Positions 16,235-24,617 of a stretch of DNA of 31,526 nucleotides are shown piece by piece. This DNA comes from Methanobacteriota archaeon (lineage in GTDB: Archaea > Thermoplasmatota > Poseidoniia > Poseidoniales > Thalassarchaeaceae). The notes under the pieces are model-generated. The model was given only the letters and a program-made list of their open reading frames with translations, had not been told where the DNA came from and did no database searches. Made by a program: the position numbers and the translations under genes. The DNA is taken from positions 1-31,526 of the forward strand of contig PBWO01000004.1 in NCBI GenBank assembly GCA_002727275.1, read 5' to 3'. The stretch's first letter is position 1; the number at the start of each line of letters is the position of its first letter.

Positions 16235-18019
16235 TCAGAGCCTGTGCTGGCTCTTCGCAAGTCTTCCCGCACCATTGGGCCATTCCCAACCTGCGGCCTC
16301 GGACCGGGCCGAGCCGACGAGTTCTCCACTCTGCATGACTAGAACCTCATCTCCGATTCTGATAGTCGAGTCGGCCGAAATTACATTCGAAGAGAAGAGG
16401 TCGCCTCTCCAGTCAGATTCCGGATCTAATTCAGCCCTAGGCAGAGCGTTGGCATCCAGCAAGCTTGGTAAGCATGCTTTGGAAAATGCGAATCGACCTA
16501 AACGAGGATTCCACATTGCAATCTGTTCACGTCCCCTCATAATGGTGAAAATAGGAGGTCTGCCCCGTACTATTGCTCCTTCAAGCCATGCGTCGGTTCC
16601 ATGCTGGAATCTGGATAGTGCGCGCAACTGGGATAGAGTGTTTTGGGATTTCTTGAGATTTTTCAATTCAAAATCCAGTTCGGACTGTTCTATTGCTTCT
16701 GTTAGCCGGTTTAATGCCTCGGGCGAACCGGCTGAGTCTCCTTGTCTGGTATCAATTACTTCGATTCCTTCGATATTGAACTCAACACCAGAGTGATTAA
16801 TGATTCTGGAATATTCAACTCTTGAGCACATTCTATCCAACATGTTGCGAATTACTGACAGTTCGTCGGAATCCCAATCTCCAGTAACTGGGATGTCATA
16901 ATTGGCTGCTGGCCATATCTCTTCCAGCTCCCTAGGGACTAGCCCTAGTGGGGCAGTGACCATTACTTGGTGGGCAGCATTACTTGGTATCGAAGAGATG
17001 AATCTACGATGACTCTGTGAAGTCCTGTAGGGCTTTACTGCAGAACAAGGGAGTAGGACCAGTAATTCTCTTTGATGCTCAGGAGGCAGATGTGAATCCG
17101 CCACTCTTTCCCTCCAATCTTGAATTAGTGGGTCGTCTCTACTCTGGTATGTGTGGCACCTAAGTTTCCGCTCATGCCCAACTACTCTTTCTAGGCCGGC
17201 TTTACCTCCGTCAAGTGCACTCACCATAGTATCATGTCTACGTAGTCTCTCTACTGACCTAGGACTCGATGTGCTCTGCCGTTCGGCCAACTCTCGAAGT
17301 GAACCATCTCGAATGGCCGACCTAGTGGCTGCAATGGACCGCTGCCATGCTGCGACTTGAGTTTTCATATCGTGCGACTCAGAGAAAGTCTGCTCTGGAA
17401 TCCTAGGGCCGTCTTCTGACAGAATTACACCCATAGAATAAGCTCTGCGTGAACGCGCTAGATCGAACAGATCAACGCCCATCCAAGTCAGAAGAGCACA
17501 ATTGTCAGGGCCACCGATTCCTGGAGTCCATAGCAATGAATTCGGAAATCTAGTCCTGAGAGTAAACAACGCCTCGACAAGTAAGCCGGGATTGTTGGCC
17601 AATTGAACTGAATCAGATAGGCAGACTATCGATGGTTCCAATTCCTCGGCGTTAAGCATCTCATCATGGTGCATTGACTGCCATGTTACTATGAGTAGTT
17701 GATTTCCTCTACTGAACTCGCCAGAATCTGATTCTGATAGGCTTGGGGGGAGAACTAGTCCTTCTGTTGCTGTCCAGATGTCCTCAGAATCAAAGGGAAA
17801 ACACAGGTTACCACTAGTTGTAATAGTGACTGAAGCAGGGAGTTTTTCCGATTCTCTAATGGATGAAAAAGGTGCCAGAGAGATGGGCATTTCAGGATCA
17901 TTTGGCCCTGCAACAAGGGCTGGTGTCCAACTCTTTGGGCTATTTCTATCGCCTAGTTGCATAACCCTTGCAATGCGCTGTCTTGCGACCGCTGCCCTAG
18001 CCAATGGACGCTCGGTCAT
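16235..18019 (-). CDS. arcS: Archaeosine synthase (ArcS/TgtA2-like)
   Basis: This 594-aa protein carries the ArcS signature LLPCSAVKPYRTSQSH (around residues 323-337), in which the PCSxKPY core marks the family that acts on preQ0 at position 15 of archaeal tRNA to produce archaeosine. The N-terminal half is a degenerate TGT-like barrel (for example the WTPGIGGPDNCALLTWMGVDLFDLARS region at 164-190), as known for ArcS. The C-terminus (about 550-594; STIRIGDEVLVMQSGELVGS) is a PUA RNA-binding domain. The primary transglycosylase TgtA is not in this window. The ATG at 18019 is divergent from a secreted protein gene, with a 60-base GC-rich spacer. uS15 lies downstream on the same strand. Confidence 0.88.
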   Translation of the reverse strand: MTERPLARAAVARQRIARVMQLGDRNSPKSWTPALVAGPNDPEMPISLAPFSSIRESEKLPASVTITTSGNLCFPFDSEDIWTATEGLVLPPSLSESDSGEFSRGNQLLIVTWQSMHHDEMLNAEELEPSIVCLSDSVQLANNPGLLVEALFTLRTRFPNSLLWTPGIGGPDNCALLTWMGVDLFDLARSRRAYSMGVILSEDGPRIPEQTFSESHDMKTQVAAWQRSIAATRSAIRDGSLRELAERQSTSSPRSVERLRRHDTMVSALDGGKAGLERVVGHERKLRCHTYQSRDDPLIQDWRERVADSHLPPEHQRELLVLLPCSAVKPYRTSQSHRRFISSIPSNAAHQVMVTAPLGLVPRELEEIWPAANYDIPVTGDWDSDELSVIRNMLDRMCSRVEYSRIINHSGVEFNIEGIEVIDTRQGDSAGSPEALNRLTEAIEQSELDFELKNLKKSQNTLSQLRALSRFQHGTDAWLEGAIVRGRPPIFTIMRGREQIAMWNPRLGRFAFSKACLPSLLDANALPRAELDPESDWRGDLFSSNVISADSTIRIGDEVLVMQSGELVGSARSEAAGWEWPNGAGRLAKSQHRL

Positions 18020-18020
18020 A

Positions 18021-18037
18021 CGCGTCGCACTGACGCG
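18021..18037. promoter_or_regulatory. GC-rich inverted repeat between arcS and the 711-aa protein gene
   Basis: The arms CGCGTC and GACGCG flank GCACT immediately upstream of the arcS ATG (18019). A further AGACGCG copy lies at 18062-18068. It is a candidate operator or 5'-leader structure for divergent transcription; no matching protein is known from sequence. Confidence 0.35.
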
Positions 18038-18066
18038 GTTCGCTTGAAGGATTCTAAGGCAGACGC

Positions 18067-18079
18067 GCCTCGGCGAGGC
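18067..18079. promoter_or_regulatory. GC-rich dyad abutting the start codon of the 711-aa protein
   Basis: The arms GCCTCG and CGAGGC flank one central G and end on the base before the ATG at 18080. In RNA it would form a tight hairpin against the start codon, which could affect initiation if the transcript is not leaderless. Confidence 0.35.
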
Positions 18080-20215
18080 ATGGCGAAGGTGTGGGCAGGG
18101 CTATTTTCTCTTCTGATGTTCATTTCCATAGCCAGTCCCGGGGCCCTTGCACAAGACGATGATAGATTGGCTGTTTTGTCAGAGGAATTGGAAACTGACG
18201 GTCCAGTATGGATATCTGTAGCCTGTCTACAAGTCAGCTGCTCAGGTATGGAGTTGGTTCTATGGTACGACGGTTCTGAATACAGGCACCAAGATTCTCA
18301 TATGGTTGAATGGTCAGGTTGGATCGATGGTAATTTCTCTTGGCAGGTAATTGCCGATGAAGGGGTGGCAGCCAAGGATCTACAAATCGAGGTGATTCTT
18401 AGTTACATGGATGATTGGACAGAGCACGAAGATCTTCCGAACACCGTACCCTCTCCGGGAAATCAGGGTGATTACCCTAGCATTAACACCTCTTCACCCT
18501 GCAGATTGCAGTACTGCACTGCATTGGACATGATATCAGAGGGCGTGCTATATGTCGGCGCACTAGCCGATAAAAGCGACAAGGATGCCGTGATGATTGT
18601 AGGCGATTCAGGAGATGTGATGCTACTGAATTCACTGAGAGGGCCGAATTCCACCACCATGGAGGTCTGGCACAGAACGGAAGACGCGAAGTCATTGTTA
18701 GATTCCCTTGAGTTTACTGAAATGCCCCATTATTTTGAGTACCCTGCTGAGGGAGAACTGTGGCTTCGAGTGGTGCACTCTTCTGAGTCGGACTATTCGC
18801 CCTATGAGTTCGAGATAATTCGTTATGATGACGATATTGAGGCCCCCGGAGGAGGGGAGCTTAGCAATCCTTGGAGTCACGGAGAGCCTATGCCATTCCA
18901 AGGTCAATCTTCCCTATTTTACCACGGCCATCTGGCGGCATCGGATTCACAGGGCGACTCGCTTCTGATTGCATCAGGGTCGAAGATATTGATGCAACCT
19001 TATTGCACGTTTACGGGAACGGTTAGCGTCAGTATTACTCTGCATCAGGCCGATGGTACACAGGCACCCATAACCAGCGGTTGCGAGGAGGTGTTTGAGA
19101 CCACCAATCAAACGGTTTCTGTAGAGTTCGGATTTACCACGCAGGGCTCCAATGTAGCTTGGGCGGTGATGCTTAATTCTCTGAGTCTAGGGGATGGAGA
19201 TCTAATTGGAGATGCTCCTGATATGATTTGGGAACAAGGAAATATGGATTCGAGATGGCAGGTACTAAATTTGGAGGCTTCTGTAATAACTGGAACTCTG
19301 GGTGCATCCGACACCAGTGATTACTACGCTTTCTCGGTGAATGAAGAGAATGGTTCCTATGTACGAGTCCAAAGAATAGGTGACTCGCCGGGTTCATTCA
19401 CACTAATGACTCTGGACCAGGAAACTGGAGAGATAGTGAATTCAACCGATGGTTCGATGATGATTGTGCCCCCGGGGGTTCACGCGCTGAGAGTCGAGAG
19501 GGAGCAAGGTATGGGGCTAGAAGTAGAAGGTTCTGAGGGATATCAATTCTCTTTGCCCTATAACGGACCATATGTTCCCGAAGAAGGTGAGTTTGTTGAT
19601 CTCTCACATAGAGCCCGTGGATTCTACATGCTTGCAGGAATTCTACTACTCACCCCTCTAGCAATGGTGATCTGGTGGAATCGTGATGCGATTTTCAGGG
19701 GTGCACCTCTGGCAGCAGACATCCAAGAGCATGAGAGGAGGAGGTTACGAGGTCTCAGGGAGAGGTTGTCTGCAGCTCTTGTCTCAAGCGAGGTTGACCA
19801 AGCCGAGATTGAGCATTCCCTTAGGCAACTGGGCGACAGCCCATGGAAGGCCGTAGTAGAGGACTGGGGTGCGCCGGTAATCAGGCACTTGACTGAGCAA
19901 GTTGAGATATGTGTTTGGAAAGTTAATGAGTCTGCATCTGACTTACTAATCGGAATGAGGATTGAGAGTATTCCTTGGGAGTTGGCTGCAATCAGAGTCC
20001 ATGCACCCGAGGGTTCGGAAGTTGTTATCTCATCGGTCTCGCCTAGCAAGATGCACCAAGATGGTGAAATCTTCCTCGATACTTTGCCTGCAGGCAGTAA
20101 GACATTTGTCGGAGTTAAGTTGGAGGGAGAACCTACTACGATAGGATTTCATCTATCCGGTCTTGTCGGCGGCCACCCACTGGCCGCAGTTCCGAACAAG
20201 GCATTGGACTGGTAG
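18080..20215 (+). CDS. Single-pass envelope protein with beta-rich outer region and cytoplasmic domain
   Basis: The ATG at 18080 is chosen because it begins a signal peptide (MAKVWAGLFSLLMFISIASP, then GALAQ); the frame extends upstream into antisense of arcS without coding sense. The protein is 711 aa. Residues ~25-510 are extracellular and beta-rich, with PPC-like segments (GTLGASDTSDYYAFSV near the C-terminal half) and Cys pairs such as CLQVSC and CRLQYC. One transmembrane helix lies at ~513-533. The ~178-residue cytoplasmic part has a charged helical stretch (QEHERRRLRGLRERLSAAL), then a small beta domain (IPWELAAIRVHAPEGSEVV). I recognise no catalytic motif. It ends four bases before dnaJ ends on the other strand. 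Confidence 0.75.
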   Translation: MAKVWAGLFSLLMFISIASPGALAQDDDRLAVLSEELETDGPVWISVACLQVSCSGMELVLWYDGSEYRHQDSHMVEWSGWIDGNFSWQVIADEGVAAKDLQIEVILSYMDDWTEHEDLPNTVPSPGNQGDYPSINTSSPCRLQYCTALDMISEGVLYVGALADKSDKDAVMIVGDSGDVMLLNSLRGPNSTTMEVWHRTEDAKSLLDSLEFTEMPHYFEYPAEGELWLRVVHSSESDYSPYEFEIIRYDDDIEAPGGGELSNPWSHGEPMPFQGQSSLFYHGHLAASDSQGDSLLIASGSKILMQPYCTFTGTVSVSITLHQADGTQAPITSGCEEVFETTNQTVSVEFGFTTQGSNVAWAVMLNSLSLGDGDLIGDAPDMIWEQGNMDSRWQVLNLEASVITGTLGASDTSDYYAFSVNEENGSYVRVQRIGDSPGSFTLMTLDQETGEIVNSTDGSMMIVPPGVHALRVEREQGMGLEVEGSEGYQFSLPYNGPYVPEEGEFVDLSHRARGFYMLAGILLLTPLAMVIWWNRDAIFRGAPLAADIQEHERRRLRGLRERLSAALVSSEVDQAEIEHSLRQLGDSPWKAVVEDWGAPVIRHLTEQVEICVWKVNESASDLLIGMRIESIPWELAAIRVHAPEGSEVVISSVSPSKMHQDGEIFLDTLPAGSKTFVGVKLEGEPTTIGFHLSGLVGGHPLAAVPNKALDW

Positions 20216-20219
20216 AGTG

Positions 20220-21356
20220 TTATCTTCGGCGCCTTCTCTGGGCCTCATCTCTAATAGAATCCTCTAGCGAATCGAAATCAGTACCAATCTCATCCTTGAG
20301 AGAATCTAGAGATTTCCTAAGAGAACGGGAGATTTTCTTGGGCATATCTAATTTCAACAACACAGTAACTGAACCTCTTCCTCTTCTACCTGGAAGTCCC
20401 CGACTTGGGAGGTTAATTGTGTCTCCAGGATTAGAACCCGCTGGAACCTTGATTCTGAGTTCAGAGCCGTCCAGATGAGGGATGATGACTTGCGTCCCCA
20501 GTGCTAATTCCACAAATCCCAATGGAAGGGCCATTAGGAGGTCTGAGCCGTCTCTCTCAAACCAAGGATGCTCATGTACCTCAATCTGGATGTATAAGTC
20601 CCCACTTTCCCCTCTACTCCCTCGGGGTGCCTCTCCGTGCCCCCTCATCCTCAACCTAGTGCCAGATGAAATTCCAGGAGGAATGGTAAATGTGACTTGT
20701 TTGGTTCTCCTAGATCTGCCCTCTCCACTGCAAGTTCCGCAGGGGTCGCTGACAATGCGCCCATCTCCCCTGCAAGTGGAACAATCTGAAACCACTTGCT
20801 TTGTGAAGAAACCGGCCTTCTCGATTCTCTGAATACGCCCTCTTCCATCACAAGTAGGACACTCCCTGACACCTTCTGGAGTAGGAGATCCGGAGCCGTT
20901 GCACTCTTCACAGGTCTTTAGCGCCTCAATTTCTATTGATTCTTCAGCTCCATCGAAAACCGTTTGGAAAGGGACTTCGTGATTTACTAAAAGGTCTGTA
21001 CCCCGACTTCTTCGACGAGGTCTTCCGCCACTAAATATCTGGCTGAAAATACTCTCAATTCCCCCTCCGAAGAGATCATCAATGCTGATATTTACTCCTT
21101 GAAACCCACCGGGCCCAAAGGGAGATCCTCCGGGTTGATCGTGGCCGAACATGTCGTACTTCTTGCGCTCGTCTGGGTTGGAAAGAACAGCATAGGCCTC
21201 TTGCACTTCCTTGAACTTCGTCTCGGCCTCTGCATCATCGGGATTCTTGTCGGGGTGAAATCTGCGTGCTAGCGATCTAAAAGAACGCTTAATCTCTGAG
21301 TCGGTTGCATCCTTGGAGACTTCGAGAACTTCGTAGTAATCTCTCTTTCCGGACAT
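20220..21356 (-). CDS. dnaJ: Chaperone protein DnaJ (type I Hsp40)
   Basis: This 378-aa full-length type I J protein delivers unfolded clients to DnaK and stimulates its ATPase. The J domain occupies residues 5-70 with HPD at 34-36. A Gly/Phe-rich linker follows (about 70-118). The zinc centre has four CxxCxGxG repeats (Cys149/152, 166/169, 192/195, 206/209). The C-terminal peptide-binding domains contain FTIPPGISSGTRLRMRGHGEAP. DnaK and GrpE are not in the window. Archaeal DnaJ is generally held to come from bacteria by transfer. A membrane zinc-ribbon protein gene lies 42 bases upstream on the same strand. Confidence 0.96.
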   Translation of the reverse strand: MSGKRDYYEVLEVSKDATDSEIKRSFRSLARRFHPDKNPDDAEAETKFKEVQEAYAVLSNPDERKKYDMFGHDQPGGSPFGPGGFQGVNISIDDLFGGGIESIFSQIFSGGRPRRRSRGTDLLVNHEVPFQTVFDGAEESIEIEALKTCEECNGSGSPTPEGVRECPTCDGRGRIQRIEKAGFFTKQVVSDCSTCRGDGRIVSDPCGTCSGEGRSRRTKQVTFTIPPGISSGTRLRMRGHGEAPRGSRGESGDLYIQIEVHEHPWFERDGSDLLMALPLGFVELALGTQVIIPHLDGSELRIKVPAGSNPGDTINLPSRGLPGRRGRGSVTVLLKLDMPKKISRSLRKSLDSLKDEIGTDFDSLEDSIRDEAQRRRRR

Positions 21357-21398
21357 GGTCGACGATGGGGGCTCCTACTCGACTGTTTTCAACCTCAC

Positions 21399-22151
21399 CT
21401 ATGACATTAGGTCGCCGCATGAAGTACAGTATGCCGTTCCAGAGTTATTCAGTGCACCACAAGATGGACATGATGAGACTGAGCGGGCCAGACTTGAATC
21501 GGCAGGACTAGCCCACATATCGGAAGATTTGTTTGACTTCTTCGGAGTTTTTGCTGCCTTTCGCTCCATCCTCCTCTTGGCTGATTCATCTATACTGCAA
21601 CTGACCCATGAAGAGAATCTGCTAATCATTCCAGGACCTTTTGGCTTTGTAATCGCCTGCTCGTCTACAATGGTGCTAATTCCTTGATTACGAGGCTCTG
21701 GATTCTCCTCATCGTGAATCTCCTCTTCCTTTCTTTCTTGGTTTAATGAGCCTATTTTTCCTTTCTCCAAAGCCTTTACTCGCAATGCAGAGCGTCCCTT
21801 TTTCGTAGCCTTAGCTCTTGTTTCCAACTTCTCTATGGCTGAGTCTCCCTTCTCCCATAGTCCCTTGTCTTCTCTTGAGTATGTACGAGATAGCTTGCGG
21901 ATTGCTTGGGATCTGTGATACTCGTGGTCCTCAACCTTACGAAACCTAAGGAACATGATCAATCCAATGACTAGTGCGACGCCGTGCATGGAGTACATCA
22001 GAACCGAGTCTTCAGAGAGTACCTCTTCTAAGGCGGCTGAAGAGAGCCTTAGAGCAACAAGACATAGGTTAGGGGCCAGAAGAAGAGCCGCAGCTAGAAC
22101 TGGAGAACGTTCTGACACGGTCGTTTGTCTTGCATCGTGTCTTTGAACCAT
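21399..22151 (-). CDS. Two-helix membrane protein with basic linker and C-terminal zinc ribbon
   Basis: The start is uncertain. ATG 22151 (250 aa, MVQRHDARQTTVSERSP...) leaves a 57-base divergent gap like its neighbours; ATG 22184 gives 261 aa. Two hydrophobic helices lie near residues 18-36 (PVLAAALLLAPNLCLVAL) and 50-68 (YSMHGVALVIGLIMFLRF). A long Lys/Glu-rich, probably coiled, cytoplasmic linker follows, and the end is a zinc ribbon, CPSCGALNNSGTAYCTSCG. No enzyme motif is visible. It is 42 bases upstream of dnaJ and probably co-transcribed, so a membrane quality-control link is possible but speculative. Confidence 0.7.
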   Translation of the reverse strand: MVQRHDARQTTVSERSPVLAAALLLAPNLCLVALRLSSAALEEVLSEDSVLMYSMHGVALVIGLIMFLRFRKVEDHEYHRSQAIRKLSRTYSREDKGLWEKGDSAIEKLETRAKATKKGRSALRVKALEKGKIGSLNQERKEEEIHDEENPEPRNQGISTIVDEQAITKPKGPGMISRFSSWVSCSIDESAKRRMERKAAKTPKKSNKSSDMWASPADSSLARSVSSCPSCGALNNSGTAYCTSCGDLMS

Positions 22152-22208
22152 TCGTGCCCTTGGGAGACATGCCGCAGCGCTCATGAGTACCGAGTTAATG
22201 GGGGTGCT

Positions 22209-22718
22209 ATGGCGGACATCGGAGTCTCGACTGTGATTAGGGCTCACGAGGACTTTGTCAAGGTCGTCAAATCGGTGCAAGTTATGTTCCCAGATTGGGA
22301 GCCAGGGGTAACGCTTGACCACTCAGAATTCCCGCAAAATCGAGATGAGATGATCCTTCAAGGGGAATCCGAATCTCTAGATACATTATTCGATTCAGCC
22401 CGAGACCAAAGAATACTCGATACGGCTCTAGATGCAATGTCATTGGGACTTAATGGAGATTTTACTGAATTCTCAATTTCTCGTCAGGCTTCAATTGTAG
22501 GCAAACTATCCTTTGTGCTTGAAAGGAGGAATATGGGGGGAGAAATCGTAGTCCGTGTTCATAGAGAAGGTTTGGCAGAATGGCTAGAGAGGTCAACTTG
22601 GCACCCTGGCCGAGACTCGATTCCCAGAAGTATTGGAGATGGACTGAGTATGTCGGAGCAAGGAGAGCCTACGGAATGGTTCGACAAGAAAGGCAATCCC
22701 ACAATGAATGATGATTAG
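22209..22718 (+). CDS. UPF0201 family protein (COG1931)
   Basis: The ATG at 22209 (169 aa) is chosen because MADIGVSTVIRAHEDFVKVVKSVQVMFPD aligns with the start of UPF0201 proteins; a GGGGGTG stretch lies two bases upstream. The family signature follows: LDTLFDSARDQRILDTA, then FSISRQASIVGKLSFV, then the hydrophobic strand EIVVRVHREGLAEWLE. UPF0201 is a widespread archaeal family of unknown function with a proposed nucleic-acid-binding fold. A ~35-residue polar tail after WLERSTWHPG appears extra. It is divergent from the zinc-ribbon membrane gene and overlaps the convergent Pcp-Nudix gene by four bases (TTAG). Confidence 0.85.
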   Translation: MADIGVSTVIRAHEDFVKVVKSVQVMFPDWEPGVTLDHSEFPQNRDEMILQGESESLDTLFDSARDQRILDTALDAMSLGLNGDFTEFSISRQASIVGKLSFVLERRNMGGEIVVRVHREGLAEWLERSTWHPGRDSIPRSIGDGLSMSEQGEPTEWFDKKGNPTMNDD

Positions 22719-23743
22719 TTTGGAATTCCTTCCAGAGACCATCTGGAAATTATTGGCAAATCGGCAGGTAGCCATTTTACATCCATTAGTTCATCCCTTG
22801 AAAGCCATCTAGATTCATCGTGTTCATTCAGAATGATTTCTTTTTCATCTACAATTCCACAATTCCAGATTTGCAATTTTACTGTTCGATCATCATATTC
22901 GAAAGTCGTTGATTCAATCAATTTTCTCGGATTAGCGGTAATACCGATTTCCTCCTTAAGTTCCCTTACTAGGGCGTCTGATGCTGTCTCACCTTGATCC
23001 ATCTTCCCTCCCGGGAATTCCCACCATCCAGCCCAAGCATCTTGAGCGGGGCGTTTACAAGCCAGAATCCTGCCTTTATTATCGAATAGCAAGCCAGCTA
23101 CAACATCGTAAGTCGGCCGAGTTACAATAGTAGAAGCGATCTGAATTACTTTGTCTACTTGTTTTTCAACCGGAATTTTTCCTTCCGGCGGGAGATGTAT
23201 GAAAACTACCGGGGTGTTTGACAAACCAATCTGATTGAGGGCGTTCAGAGTTCTGAAATATGTTTCATTACAGACGAAGGTTCCCGCATCATTGCTCCAA
23301 TAAACCAACTCATCATGCTCAAACTCCTCGTCTAGGATATGGATTGGAGCTGTAGTCTCAAGACTGCTTGGCGCACCTATCACAACTTGTTCAGAATCCA
23401 ACAATCTTCCTGAATTATCAGGTTCCTTCATAGAAATCAAATTGCTGGCGAACCTCTCCAAGTTTATCTTCTCTCTTTTCACGGCAAGTCCTAGATGAAT
23501 GATTCCGGAGAATCTTGCACCATCGAGAATTCTATTTGCAATAATGGATGATCCTATCTCATCAACTGTTAGCAATTGGGTTTCGACTTCAATTCCATAA
23601 ACACTGGATTCACTAATTCGACTCAAAACCTCTTGTGAGACATTCTTCCGATTATTGGAGAATGGAGGGAAGCCAGTAATCAGTAACCTATCCCGAACCA
23701 CGGCACTCTGAGGGGGAGTACATTGTTCGGCTTTTCTATGCAC
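22715..23743 (-). CDS. Pyroglutamyl-peptidase I (C15) fused to a Nudix hydrolase
   Basis: This 342-aa protein contains two enzymes. Residues ~18-205 are peptidase C15, which removes N-terminal pyroglutamate: LLITGFPPFSNN, then KINLERFASN with catalytic Glu96, NDAGTFVCNETYF with Cys158, and VVFIHLPPEG with His183, so the Glu-Cys-His triad is intact. Residues ~211-342 are a MutT/CTP-pyrophosphohydrolase-type Nudix domain with the complete Nudix box GGKMDQGETASDALVRELKE continuing EIGI (245-268) and a preceding GWWEFPGGK. The GTG at 23743 is used; a GTG at 23701 would still keep both domains. The linker is short, with no frame break. Why the two activities are joined is unknown. Confidence 0.88.
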   Translation of the reverse strand: MHRKAEQCTPPQSAVVRDRLLITGFPPFSNNRKNVSQEVLSRISESSVYGIEVETQLLTVDEIGSSIIANRILDGARFSGIIHLGLAVKREKINLERFASNLISMKEPDNSGRLLDSEQVVIGAPSSLETTAPIHILDEEFEHDELVYWSNDAGTFVCNETYFRTLNALNQIGLSNTPVVFIHLPPEGKIPVEKQVDKVIQIASTIVTRPTYDVVAGLLFDNKGRILACKRPAQDAWAGWWEFPGGKMDQGETASDALVRELKEEIGITANPRKLIESTTFEYDDRTVKLQIWNCGIVDEKEIILNEHDESRWLSRDELMDVKWLPADLPIISRWSLEGIPN

Positions 23744-23776
23744 AGCCTGGCGTCAGGTTGATGCGTCTATCACCAA

Positions 23777-23783
23777 AGGGGTG
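23777..23783 (+). promoter_or_regulatory. Ribosome-binding site choosing the start of the 111-aa membrane protein
   Basis: AGGGGTG lies four bases before the ATG at 23788 and matches the GGTG-type sites of neighbouring genes. It favours 23788 over the in-frame ATG at 23761. Confidence 0.5.
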
Positions 23784-23787
23784 TTCG

Positions 23788-24123
23788 ATGGCAGAGGAGT
23801 ATGTCGTCAGTGTAGCCACTGAGGAAGAACCTGTTTCGGGTAGCTCTATTGGTGCATTGGGGGTGATTTGGTACGAGCTAAGTGGAGGAATCGGGCCTTG
23901 GGGGGCCCTGAGGCCACTAGTTGCTCTGGTGCTTTCATTGGTTCCATTTCTATTCATTGGCCAGCACTTTAATGGCCAACATCGTAAGGCATTCGGATGT
24001 TTTCTGATTCAACTTCCCCTCATTCTTTCTGTCGTAATGTGGCCGGTACTTTTCATATGGTCGATAGGAGATGCTTGGTGGGTTTCAAGCCGAATAGTAG
24101 CCAAGGCCGAAAATGAGAGTTAG
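23788..24123 (+). CDS. Small two-helix membrane protein
   Basis: This 111-aa protein starts MAEEYVVSVATEEEPVSG with an acidic soluble head. Two hydrophobic stretches follow: GALRPLVALVLSLVPFLFIG (about 46-65) and GCFLIQLPLILSVVMWPVLF (about 77-96). A short tail (WWVSSRIVAKAENES) ends it. The HFNGQHRKAFGCF loop between the helices and the tail resemble small TM2-like or DUF-type membrane proteins, but I cannot name a family. It is divergent from the Pcp-Nudix gene and overlaps the convergent helical protein gene by four bases (TTAG). Confidence 0.65.
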   Translation: MAEEYVVSVATEEEPVSGSSIGALGVIWYELSGGIGPWGALRPLVALVLSLVPFLFIGQHFNGQHRKAFGCFLIQLPLILSVVMWPVLFIWSIGDAWWVSSRIVAKAENES

Positions 24124-24587
24124 AATCCGTCTGGGAATTCCATCGGACTGAATAGGTGGCCCGGTGAGCCGGCTTGAGAAAGTTGGATTCGAGCCAACTG
24201 CTCCCACTCCCTAAGTAAAGTAATGACAGGAACGAATGGCAGACGGGTCTCATTCATGATACTTCGAATTAGTGTGTCTAAGATATCCATCCTATCTTCA
24301 TCTAGGCTACCAAGCAATCTATCGAGAGGGAATGATTCGATTGTAGGTGCATCTGGGTTGGCCTCAATTGGCCATGCCTCGACTAGGTTTTGAGGCAACG
24401 ACTCTCCTTCTTTTTCTGCAGCCTCTAGAAGTGAATCTAGGATAATTCGGATATACTTCGAGAGAACTAGAGATACTTCGATTACGGGCATATTGAATTG
24501 GTTTACGAAACTCACCATATTCTCCTGCAGGAACAACAACCTCTCCTCTACCGATTGTTCTGGAGAAGGTACCCTATCCCCTTCCAT
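24120..24587 (-). CDS. Helical protein of unknown function
   Basis: This 155-aa protein starts at ATG 24587, 30 bases after the stop of the calcium-repeat giant on the same strand, so it is probably co-transcribed with it. The sequence is predicted from inspection to be mostly alpha-helical (VEERLLFLQENMVSFVNQFN, then LSKYIRIILDSLLEAAEKEG). A proline-rich break lies in the middle (EAWPIEANPDAPTIESFPLD), and a second helical pair follows. It has no cysteines, no signal peptide and no membrane helix. I recognise no family. Confidence 0.65.
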   Translation of the reverse strand: MEGDRVPSPEQSVEERLLFLQENMVSFVNQFNMPVIEVSLVLSKYIRIILDSLLEAAEKEGESLPQNLVEAWPIEANPDAPTIESFPLDRLLGSLDEDRMDILDTLIRSIMNETRLPFVPVITLLREWEQLARIQLSQAGSPGHLFSPMEFPDGF

Positions 24588-24617
24588 ACATGAGCGTGAG
24601 AGTCGTGGCTCAAGAAC

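Noticed and set aside
16275..16796. 173-codon plus-strand frame antisense to arcS
   Set aside because: The minus-strand frame carries PUA and ArcS features throughout, and the plus frame has no recognisable motif.
17957..18079. Longer N-terminus for the 711-aa envelope protein
   Set aside because: The extension is antisense to arcS and lacks a signal peptide, whereas ATG 18080 begins one directly.
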